This document shows, piece after piece, positions 10,985-16,431 of a stretch of DNA of 16,431 bases. The notes below the pieces were generated by a model that saw only the letters and a list, made by a program, of their open reading frames with translations, was not told the origin of the DNA and did not search any database. Each line of letters opens with the position of its first letter. Within the stretch, counting starts at the first letter, position 1. This stretch comes from Candidatus Pacearchaeota archaeon. Its GTDB lineage: Archaea; Nanobdellota; Nanobdellia; Pacearchaeales; GW2011-AR1. The stretch spans positions 1 to 16,431 of the forward strand of contig JACPLS010000056.1 of NCBI GenBank assembly GCA_016186375.1, in the 5' to 3' direction. The position numbers were made by a program, and so were the translations under genes.

Positions 10985-12550
10985 ATGGAAGAAAATGAAA
11001 AGAGGATAAGGGCTATAACTAAGCTTTATTATTCTAATCCTAAGATTCAGGAAATACTTGTAAAGTTTGCGAGAAATAGGGAAGTTGTGCCAAGGTATTA
11101 TGAAGGATTTGGAAAAAGGCCTGATATTTTGCAATATCCCAGTGATGTTATGGGGGCTGTTAGTAAAGGAGCGACATCATTTCATTGTTCAGAAGAGATA
11201 TGGAATGATGTTTTACGCCTTAATTCTGATTTAACGCCAGAACAAATGGGAACATTACGCAAGAGCTGGGACTTAATCATAGATATTGATTCCCGCTATT
11301 TTGACCTCTCAAAAGAAGCTGCTAAACTTGTAATAGAATTTCTGGAGAATTATGGAATCAAAAATTACGGAATCAAATTTTCCGGTAGTAAAGGCATGCA
11401 TATTATTGTCTCAGGAAAAGCTTTCGTGAATGAGTACCAAGAAAAATTTATGAATACTTCTTTTCCAGAATGGCCTAGAGCAATTACTGAATTTATTTTT
11501 TCTGAGATCAAACCAGAGTTCAGAAAAAGAGCTGGAAAAATTATGAGTTTTAGTAATCTTGAAAAGAACGATAAAGAAGAGGTAATTAGAATATATTGCA
11601 TAAAGTGCAATACTCTAGCCTCTAAAGGAGATTTGACAAAACTTAAATGTCTTGTATGTAATTTAGAAATTGAGAGGAAAAATGTTAAAAATAATAATAG
11701 GAGACTACGCTGTCTAAATAAAGGATGTGCTGGTGTTTTGGAAATCTTTGATAGTAAAGAATTTTATTATTGTGAAAAATGTAAAGACCCCTTAAATGAA
11801 AAATTCCCTCTGTCATCAAATAAGCATCCTGAAATGTTTCAGGAAATTAGAGGTGAATTGGCTGAAGAATATTCGGAGTTTGATCTTGTTTTGGTTGCGC
11901 CTAGGCATCTATTTAGAATGCCTTATTCTTTACATGAAAAAACATCTTTAGCCAGTGTTGTTTTAAATAAAGAGCAAATACCAAAATTCTCTCCAAAAGA
12001 TGCTGATCCTCTAAGAATAAAGATTATGGATTTTATGCCTCAAAATTTTGATGGAGAAGCGAAAAAACTTCTATTTGCTGCAATAGAATGGAAAAAAGAG
12101 CAAAACAAAGATGAAGAAGAAAATTTAAAAAAGAAATATAATGTTTCTGGAAGATTTGAAAAGAGTAATTTTAAAGATAAAGATATTGATTACAGAAATA
12201 TAAGGGAAGAAATGTATCCTCAAGCAATAAAGGAACTTTTGAAAGGCTTGAAAGACGGGAAAAAAAGGGGCTTATTTATTCTAATAACTTTTCTTAGATC
12301 GCTGAACTATCCAATAGACTTTGTCAATCTTCGCGTGAGGGAATGGAATAAACTAAACGAACAACCTTTAAAAGAAGGCTATATTAAAAGCCAAATAACA
12401 TGGCATTTTAAACAAAAAAAGAAAATCCTTCCTCCGAATTATGAAAATAAAAACTTTTATGCTGATCTTGGATTGCTCAATAAAATTAAGCCAAATGTGA
12501 AGAATCCTATTGTTGAAGTTCTGCGGGCTTTAAGGAAAGATCAGAATTAA
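10985..12550 (+). CDS. DNA primase, PriS catalytic domain fused to a PriL-like domain lacking Fe-S cysteines
   Basis: A 521-aa archaeal/eukaryotic-type primase that makes RNA primers for replication. Catalytic D100 and D102 (LIIDIDSRY), the nucleotide-binding FSGSKGMH (132-139), and the APRHLFRMPYSLHEKTSL segment (305-322; PriS consensus RLPgSLHGKTGL) with D300 before it are visible. An inserted zinc-ribbon region has eight Cys in pairs (205/208, 222/225, 243/248, 263/266). Residues 405-521 (MYPQAIKELLKGLKDGKKRGLF..., ILPPNYENKNFY...) align with the PriL C-terminal domain, as in the fused primase of Nanoarchaeum. The positions I expect to hold the four Fe-S cysteines are Q413, Y486, L498 and a non-Cys residue near 503. 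The alignment is from memory. Confidence 0.88.
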   Translation: MEENEKRIRAITKLYYSNPKIQEILVKFARNREVVPRYYEGFGKRPDILQYPSDVMGAVSKGATSFHCSEEIWNDVLRLNSDLTPEQMGTLRKSWDLIIDIDSRYFDLSKEAAKLVIEFLENYGIKNYGIKFSGSKGMHIIVSGKAFVNEYQEKFMNTSFPEWPRAITEFIFSEIKPEFRKRAGKIMSFSNLEKNDKEEVIRIYCIKCNTLASKGDLTKLKCLVCNLEIERKNVKNNNRRLRCLNKGCAGVLEIFDSKEFYYCEKCKDPLNEKFPLSSNKHPEMFQEIRGELAEEYSEFDLVLVAPRHLFRMPYSLHEKTSLASVVLNKEQIPKFSPKDADPLRIKIMDFMPQNFDGEAKKLLFAAIEWKKEQNKDEEENLKKKYNVSGRFEKSNFKDKDIDYRNIREEMYPQAIKELLKGLKDGKKRGLFILITFLRSLNYPIDFVNLRVREWNKLNEQPLKEGYIKSQITWHFKQKKKILPPNYENKNFYADLGLLNKIKPNVKNPIVEVLRALRKDQN

Positions 12551-12561
12551 TAGTGACTAAT

Positions 12562-12918
12562 TTAAAAAGCTTTTTTAAAAACTTCTTTAGAAGATAATAA
12601 TCTTCTAATATATAAAGTTGTTGATAATATGTATTCTTTATCCTCATTTAAAGATGAAGTGTCTCCTGATATGGATCTTTTAACAAATCTTTTCATTTCG
12701 GTTATCCACTGTTGCGGATCAACGGAATATTCAATACTGATACTTTTTAAATCGTGATAAGTAAAGTTTTCTCTTTGAAGTAGTTGATTAAGAGAATTAA
12801 TTTTTTCATTGGATTTTCCTTCATCTCCTTTTTCTCTTTCGGTAATTGCCTCTAATAATCCTAAATATATACTAGATATTTTCAACAATGTGGAATTTGC
12901 AACTTTACGAATTGACAT
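12562..12918 (-). CDS. Small unknown helical protein (118 aa)
   Basis: A soluble, largely helical protein starting MSIRKVANSTLLKISSIYLGLLEAITEREKGDEGKSNEK and ending RRLLSSKEVFKKAF. No family is recognised. Its 3' end converges with the primase gene, 11 bp away, with shared oligo-A/T at the junction. The IS110-type element has inserted about 29 bp upstream of its ATG. A TATA-like run (tattaata, near 12936-12943) remains on the gene side, but everything further upstream is now IS sequence, so its expression may be altered. It could be a non-expressed remnant; the open frame argues for a real gene. Confidence 0.55.
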   Translation of the reverse strand: MSIRKVANSTLLKISSIYLGLLEAITEREKGDEGKSNEKINSLNQLLQRENFTYHDLKSISIEYSVDPQQWITEMKRFVKRSISGDTSSLNEDKEYILSTTLYIRRLLSSKEVFKKAF

Positions 12919-12949
12919 AGTAATAGTTTATATTGTATTAATACTAACC

Positions 12950-12965
12950 TATGAGAATTCTTAAA
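12950..12965 (+). repeat. IS110 subterminal inverted repeat, transposase-distal end
   Basis: tatgagaattcttaaa is the perfect 16-bp inverse of 14248-14263. It lies only a few bases inside the inferred element boundary. It contains the palindrome gaattc. Confidence 0.9.
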
Positions 12966-12969
12966 CCGA

Positions 12970-12994
12970 AAAGCTTATCTTGTATTTAAGCTTT
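12970..12994 (-). other. Hairpin between the guide RNA and the IS110 right terminus
   Basis: AAAGCTTA (12970-12977) pairs perfectly with TAAGCTTT (12987-12994) across a 9-nt loop. It lies downstream of the two-loop RNA structure on the minus strand and may help end the transcript or mark the terminus. Confidence 0.5.
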
Positions 12995-13004
12995 GCTGTT
13001 TTGT

Positions 13005-13154
13005 AAAACATCACGGCATACACCTATCCGCGGTCAAGCCGCACTATGATACGTCGTTGTTATGTTTTATTTTTTGAGAGGGTGCCCTAATCAAAATTAC
13101 GGTTTTGATAACCATTCTTAGTAACAGGGTCACCCTTTCATCCTTTTCGAAGGA
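13005..13154 (-). ncRNA. Candidate bridge RNA (seekRNA) of the IS110/IS1111 element
   Basis: Read 5' to 3' on the minus strand from just after the transposase stop. A 5' hairpin TCCTT-cgaa-AAGGA (13154-13141). A first bulged stem: outer arms 13136-13126 and 13088-13079, apical GGTT/AACC hairpin 13113-13101, with symmetrical 12-nt loops on the 5' side (13125-13114) and 3' side (13100-13089). A second bulged stem: outer arms 13068-13062 and 13011-13005, apical GCGG/CCGC hairpin 13042-13030, loops 13054-13043 and 13029-13016. A 5' hairpin plus two internal-loop hairpins is the bridge-RNA plan, with target-binding then donor-binding loops. Loop segments match the element boundaries. No transcript is demonstrated. 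Confidence 0.75.
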
Positions 13155-14150
13155 TTATGAATATCTACATTTCTCTTTGTTTCTTAGGACTGCATAAACT
13201 ACTGTGCAAAGCTTTCTTGTAGCAGCACATATTGCTTTCTGCTTTCCTTTTTTCTGTTCAAGTTTTTTATAATGTTCTTTGATAGGATTGCTTTCAAGCA
13301 ATCTTATGTTCGTCCATGCCGTTTGAATCATTACATGCTTGAGAGCTTTGCTTGCTTGTTGCATTAATCTTCCGAAATAAAGAGTCGAGCCAGATTGGTG
13401 TACACTTGAAACAAGTCCTGCATAGCTACAGAGTTTGTCTGCGGCAGGAAACCTGCTAATATCACCTATTTCTGCAATTAATGTTATTGCTCTAATTCCA
13501 CTTATGCCTGGAATTGTCATGAGCAATTGAGCTTGCGCATCTTTTTCTGCAAGTTCAATTATCTGTGCGTTAATTTCAGCAAGCTTTTTCTTATGGAAGT
13601 CTATCACTTCCAAATATCCTTTGATTGCAGGCTGTTTTTCAATTTCTTTTAGCAAAAAGTTTATTGATGTCTTGCACAAACTTTTCTTTGGAAGAAAAAT
13701 TCCTTTTCTTGTCAGTAAAGCGTGTAATCTGTTTATAGATTGATTAGATTGCTTAAGAGCCATTTTGCGCAGCCTTACTATTTCCCTAAGGTTTCTTATT
13801 TCTTTTGTTGGTACATAGCTTTCTGCAACAAGATTTGCTCTTAGCAAATCTGCCAAAGTTGAAGCGTCAACTGCATCTGTTTTTACTTTTGCATATGCAA
13901 TTGCTTTTGTTTTTGCAGGATTCGCAAGCTTTGCGCTATAACCTATTTGCTCCAATATTCCGTAAACATATTCCCACACTCCCGTGCTTTCCATAACAAC
14001 TCTTGTTTTTTCTGGAGCAAACGGCTTTAGGAAAGATTCAAAATTAGCCTTGTTGTTGTCAAATCTTTCTTTAGCCAGATCATTTCCTTGCTCGTCTTTA
14101 ACGACTGCATACGTAAACCTTTTATGCACATCCATTCCAATATAATTCAT
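13155..14150 (-). CDS. IS110-family transposase (DEDD recombinase)
   Basis: A 331-aa recombinase. The RuvC-like DEDD domain has D7 (GMDVHK), E54 (VVMESTGVW), and D92 and D95 (VKTDAVDA). A helical linker covers about 115-210. The C-terminal Transposase_20 domain has TIPGISGIRAITLIAEIGD (212-230), a helix-hairpin-helix-type segment, and the conserved Ser in VHQSGS (S253) used as nucleophile in IS110 enzymes. Length is normal and the frame is intact, so the element may be active. ATG at 14150 is preceded by an AAAGGAGG Shine-Dalgarno site (14159-14166 on the complement). Its stop codon abuts the guide-RNA structure. Confidence 0.95.
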   Translation of the reverse strand: MNYIGMDVHKRFTYAVVKDEQGNDLAKERFDNNKANFESFLKPFAPEKTRVVMESTGVWEYVYGILEQIGYSAKLANPAKTKAIAYAKVKTDAVDASTLADLLRANLVAESYVPTKEIRNLREIVRLRKMALKQSNQSINRLHALLTRKGIFLPKKSLCKTSINFLLKEIEKQPAIKGYLEVIDFHKKKLAEINAQIIELAEKDAQAQLLMTIPGISGIRAITLIAEIGDISRFPAADKLCSYAGLVSSVHQSGSTLYFGRLMQQASKALKHVMIQTAWTNIRLLESNPIKEHYKKLEQKKGKQKAICAATRKLCTVVYAVLRNKEKCRYS

Positions 14151-14247
14151 TTTATTTTCCTCCTTTCAGTTGTTGAGCCACTTGGACATCAGTTAATTTA
14201 GCGCCGAAGGCGCTTTGTTTTATCACTCCTTCGAATGTAGCAATTTA
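14151..14247 (-). promoter_or_regulatory. IS110 left non-coding end: Shine-Dalgarno site and hairpin
   Basis: Minus-strand reading, from inside the left inverted repeat to the transposase ATG. The hairpin AGCGCC/GGCGCT (14200-14214) lies midway, and AAAGGAGG lies 8 nt before the ATG. No strong TATA box is visible within this end, so transcription may start outside or only at the junction of a circular intermediate. Confidence 0.55.
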
Positions 14248-14263
14248 TTTAAGAATTCTCATA
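14248..14263 (-). repeat. IS110 subterminal inverted repeat, transposase-proximal end
   Basis: This is the exact 16-bp inverse of 12950-12965, a few bases inside the inferred boundary at about 14266. Confidence 0.9.
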
Positions 14264-14265
14264 TC

Positions 14266-14432
14266 ATCAAAATTATTTTTGCGTAAACTCCTTACTTAAG
14301 TTTGAGAGAAAGCAAAAATAATTTTCGAGGCTGAGAAACTCTTTGAATTTCGAGGTGCTCAGAAACTTTCTGTTTCTGACTTGATCAAGAACTCCGAGCA
14401 CGCTCAGGAATTTATTCTGGAGTTCTTGACAT
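14266..14432 (-). repeat. Compound hairpin repeat, copy C (diverged)
   Basis: Read on the minus strand it starts ATGTCAAG and ends TTTTGAT, like copies A and B. Hairpin 1: an 11-bp stem (14385-14395 with 14419-14429), a one-sided 5' bulge and a gagc/gctc tip. A plain hairpin TCAGAAAC/GTTTCTGA (14359-14379) follows. Hairpin 2: a perfect 14-bp stem (14269-14282 with 14312-14325) around an AAACT/AGTTT tip. Between them, about 14325-14366, lies an approximate direct repeat (tcgaggctgagaaact and tcgaggtgctcagaaact). The sequences inside differ from A and B and the CTTTTAAG tip is missing, so membership rests on architecture and terminal motifs. The IS110 element abuts its TTGAT end. Confidence 0.6.
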
Positions 14433-14476
14433 TTAAAGATTTATATTATGAAACAATTAAATTCTAATTTAACACC

Positions 14477-14504
14477 TTAAAAATGTTCTTCAGAACATTT
14501 TTAA
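14477..14504 (+). promoter_or_regulatory. 28-bp near-perfect palindrome just upstream of the surface-protein gene
   Basis: A 13-bp perfect inverted repeat, TTAAAAATGTTCT and its inverse, with a 2-nt centre, ends 7 bp before the ATG at 14512. In RNA it would form a stable stem with a UUCA loop next to the start codon. As DNA it could be a dimeric regulator's operator. It could also be a plain hairpin belonging to the repeat-C neighbourhood. Confidence 0.6.
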
Positions 14505-14511
14505 ACATCTG

Positions 14512-16407
14512 ATGTCTATAAAAAATATGAAAAAGAGAGCCATAAATGGATTAATTCTTCTAATTGTAATTGTAGCTTTATTGACAGGATTTGCCATTGC
14601 TGTTGAAAATTCTTCTTCTGGCAATGAAGGAGCAACCGTTAGTGGAACATCTACACCTAAAGGAAGTTCTGAAAAAGGGTATCAGTGTTTAAGTAATTTG
14701 GTAAAAAATAAGCAAGGCTTTTCATTACAGGAAGCTATTTTCTCTGTTTTGGCACTTGGAGGGGAAAAGAATTTGTTGGATAGCATTACAAATGAAAAAA
14801 GCTCGAATGAAGCATGTTGGCCAAAGAATGGATGTAAAATAAAAGACACTGCACAAGTTTCCTTAGCTTATGAAAGAATTGGAAAAAATAATGAAGACAT
14901 AGAAAAGTGGATTATATCCAAAAATGCTACTGCTAGTGAACTGATTTGGTATTTAGAAATTGATATCTCAAACCATGTGCCTTCTTCTTGCACATTAAAA
15001 TATGATGGAAGCGAGAAAAAAATAAGTGTCAAGGAAGACATGAAACTAGATGGAAGCCCTGGAGCATGTTTTGTAATTTCAAGCAGCGGATATTGGTTAA
15101 CAATAAGAGATGGTTGTTTAGATAAGGAAATTGAAATATCCTGCGACCAGGATTTTATCAGCACTTTACTTTATGAGAAGAAACCAGCAGGCGCGACTGT
15201 ATTTGTTTCTTCTGAAACTCATGGAGCTTCTGCTCTTGGAAGCACTAAAGAAAGAGTTAATTCTAAATGCCTAAAGACAGACTCTGGCTGTGATTATGAG
15301 GGTACTTTATGGGCGGCTCTTGCGTTAAATAAAGGCGGGAGAGATGTAAGTTCTTATCTTCCATATCTTGTAGCTCTTGCTGAAAATAACCAAAGATATT
15401 TCCCTTCTGCCATACTTTATATCTTAACTGGTTCGGATGACCAATTTGCAAATGTTATTCAAAATCAAAAACAAAGTAGATCTTGGAGAATTATTGGCTC
15501 TCCTTATAGCGAGTTTTATGATACTAGCTTAGGAATACTTGCTTTGCAGTCTGGGAATTCTGGAGAAATTAACAGCGTTAAGAATTACTTATTGAATATA
15601 CAAGGAACAGAAGGATGCTGGAATAACAATAACATAAGAGATACAGGATTTATATTATATACTGGTTGGCCACAAAAGTCTGTTTCTTCTGGAGGAGGGG
15701 GCGGAGACGGAAAAGAGGCATGTGAAATTGTTTCAGGGCAAGCATGTGAAAACATGAATTCTTGTTTAGATGCTGGTGGAAGAGTATTATCGAACTTTAA
15801 ATGCGCTAGTTTTGGAACATCCTGTTGTTCCGTTGACATAAAACAACAGAGTTGTAATGAACAAAAAGGCTTTATTTGTGCTGGAAATCAGAAATGCGAT
15901 GGAAGATCAGTTCCTTCTATAGAAAATGGTGTATGTTGTTTGGATGGATGTATAAATGTTGCCGAAGAGCCAACTTGCGAAGTGTCGGGCGGATTGTGTA
16001 AATCAAGTTGTAATGAAGATGAAGAGAAGGACAGTACGCAGACATGTTTAGCCGGACAGATATGTTGCCAAAATAAAATTCCGGAACAAGGAGGAATTTC
16101 AGCCCTTTTGATTGTGTTAATAATCTTAATTATTCTCGTTATTCTGGCAATTGTATTTAGAAATAAGATAAGACTTTGGATATTTAAATTTAAAGGAAAG
16201 GCAAAATCTTCGCCAGTTACAAAACCTGCTATACCTCCTAATAATTCTGGATTTAATTTACCCCAGATTTTTAGACCTAGGCCCGGTTATCCAACCCGAC
16301 CTGCGACAACAAGGCCTCAGACAATGCCACAAAAACGCGCACCACCATCTCAAAAAGACAGAGAGTTTGAAGAAACATTGAAAAAACTTAAAGATATGAG
16401 TAAGTGA
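14512..16407 (+). CDS. Large secreted, membrane-anchored surface protein with helical toroid-like and Cys-rich regions
   Basis: A 631-aa protein. A signal peptide or anchor covers about residues 10-30, then a Ser/Gly/Thr-rich stretch. Residues about 55-385 contain repeated helix pairs with YERIG, GCDYEGTLWAALALNKGG (259-276), EFYDTSLGILAL (334-345) and GTEGCWNNNNIRDTGFILY (365-383), resembling the alpha/alpha toroid of terpenoid-cyclase and alpha-2-macroglobulin-type domains. After a Gly5 linker (394-398) come three Cys-rich modules (404-440, 448-480, 489-519), each with a CC pair. A membrane helix (about 529-549) is followed by a basic, Pro-rich cytoplasmic tail. ATG at 14527 is an alternative start. 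It is probably an envelope or adhesion protein; no known name is assigned. Confidence 0.75.
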   Translation: MSIKNMKKRAINGLILLIVIVALLTGFAIAVENSSSGNEGATVSGTSTPKGSSEKGYQCLSNLVKNKQGFSLQEAIFSVLALGGEKNLLDSITNEKSSNEACWPKNGCKIKDTAQVSLAYERIGKNNEDIEKWIISKNATASELIWYLEIDISNHVPSSCTLKYDGSEKKISVKEDMKLDGSPGACFVISSSGYWLTIRDGCLDKEIEISCDQDFISTLLYEKKPAGATVFVSSETHGASALGSTKERVNSKCLKTDSGCDYEGTLWAALALNKGGRDVSSYLPYLVALAENNQRYFPSAILYILTGSDDQFANVIQNQKQSRSWRIIGSPYSEFYDTSLGILALQSGNSGEINSVKNYLLNIQGTEGCWNNNNIRDTGFILYTGWPQKSVSSGGGGGDGKEACEIVSGQACENMNSCLDAGGRVLSNFKCASFGTSCCSVDIKQQSCNEQKGFICAGNQKCDGRSVPSIENGVCCLDGCINVAEEPTCEVSGGLCKSSCNEDEEKDSTQTCLAGQICCQNKIPEQGGISALLIVLIILIILVILAIVFRNKIRLWIFKFKGKAKSSPVTKPAIPPNNSGFNLPQIFRPRPGYPTRPATTRPQTMPQKRAPPSQKDREFEETLKKLKDMSK

Positions 16408-16412
16408 AAAGA

Positions 16413-16419
16413 TTTTTTT
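16413..16419 (+). terminator. Oligo-T terminator of the 631-aa surface protein gene
   Basis: A T7 run begins 5 bp after the stop codon (16405-16407). Archaeal transcription usually ends at such tracts; the window ends 12 bp further on. Confidence 0.45.
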
Positions 16420-16431
16420 CTTGCTCATCTA

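Larger units (their letters stand above)
12947..14266 (-). mobile_element. IS110-family element of IS1111 type with bridge-RNA-like right end
   Basis: The element, about 1.32 kb, is read on the minus strand. It has a DEDD transposase (13155-14150), a 97-nt left non-coding end, and a roughly 205-nt right non-coding end that holds a structured RNA. Perfect 16-bp inverted repeats (12950-12965 and 14248-14263) lie just inside the ends. Subterminal repeats and a guide RNA downstream of the transposase are the marks of the IS1111 group. The outer limits are set by matching guide loops to the flanks: boundaries near 12947 and 14266, uncertain by a few bases. No target duplication is visible, as expected for this family. 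Confidence 0.85.

Noticed and set aside
13081..13110. Stem ATCAAAA/TTTTGAT in the guide RNA as the apical hairpin
   Set aside because: It competes with the GGTT/AACC apical hairpin, which instead leaves symmetrical 12-nt loops and frees the segment that matches the flank; the latter fold is preferred but both should be tested.
13805..13996. Open frame on the plus strand inside the IS110 transposase gene
   Set aside because: Leu/Gln-rich shadow of the transposase's antisense strand with no promoter; the opposite strand has all DEDD motifs.
1..16431. tRNA or rRNA genes
   Set aside because: No cloverleaf with a T-arm GTTCRANNC and matching acceptor stem, and no rRNA-like GC-rich block, was seen on either strand by eye.

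Overview
This is an AT-rich archaeal window. A sliding clamp (PCNA), a eukaryote-type primase fused to a PriL-like domain, an archaeosortase, TATA boxes about 26 nt upstream of start codons (leaderless mRNAs) and many tiny unrecognised genes together suggest a small-genome DPANN archaeon of the Pacearchaeota/Woesearchaeota/Nanoarchaeota type. That placement is inference; there is no rRNA in the window.

Layout. 1-1267: an IS630-type insertion sequence whose transposase is split over two frames at a -1 slippery run; the window starts at its left end. 1303-2059: a PIN/ribbon-helix-helix (VapBC-like) toxin-antitoxin pair on the minus strand. 2111-2285: a compound hairpin repeat (copy A). 2403-3732: a small membrane-anchored protein and a DedA-family membrane protein. 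3741-7041 (minus strand): a cell-surface cluster of a 665-aa putative S-layer-like protein, a lipoprotein with one FG-GAP motif, a 97-aa unknown, and a small archaeosortase with an intact Cys-Arg-His triad. 7199-9132: small unknown genes, including a four-helix membrane protein and a protein with an EExxHxxH motif. 9155-9278: hairpin repeat copy B. 9231-10284: PCNA with a tightly coupled small gene downstream. 10371-12918: an unknown gene, the primase, and another unknown gene. About 12947-14266: an IS110-family element of IS1111 type, with 16-bp subterminal inverted repeats and a bridge-RNA (seekRNA)-like structure downstream of the transposase. 14266-14432: repeat copy C, abutting the IS. 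14512-16407: a large secreted, membrane-anchored surface protein with Cys-rich modules.

Three things stand out. (1) The IS110 element carries a readable guide RNA. Both of its internal loops contain segments matching the half-sites at the two element boundaries, in the order the bridge-RNA model predicts, and the insertion lies at the end of a hairpin repeat. (2) Three intergenic copies of a compound hairpin repeat share terminal motifs; in copies A and B the four core hairpins keep a CTTTTAAG tip while the flanking stem bases co-vary. I do not recognise this family. (3) The archaeosortase cluster places a sorting enzyme beside a surface protein with a plausible C-terminal sorting signal. In addition, the primase's PriL-like domain appears to have lost all four iron-sulfur cysteines.
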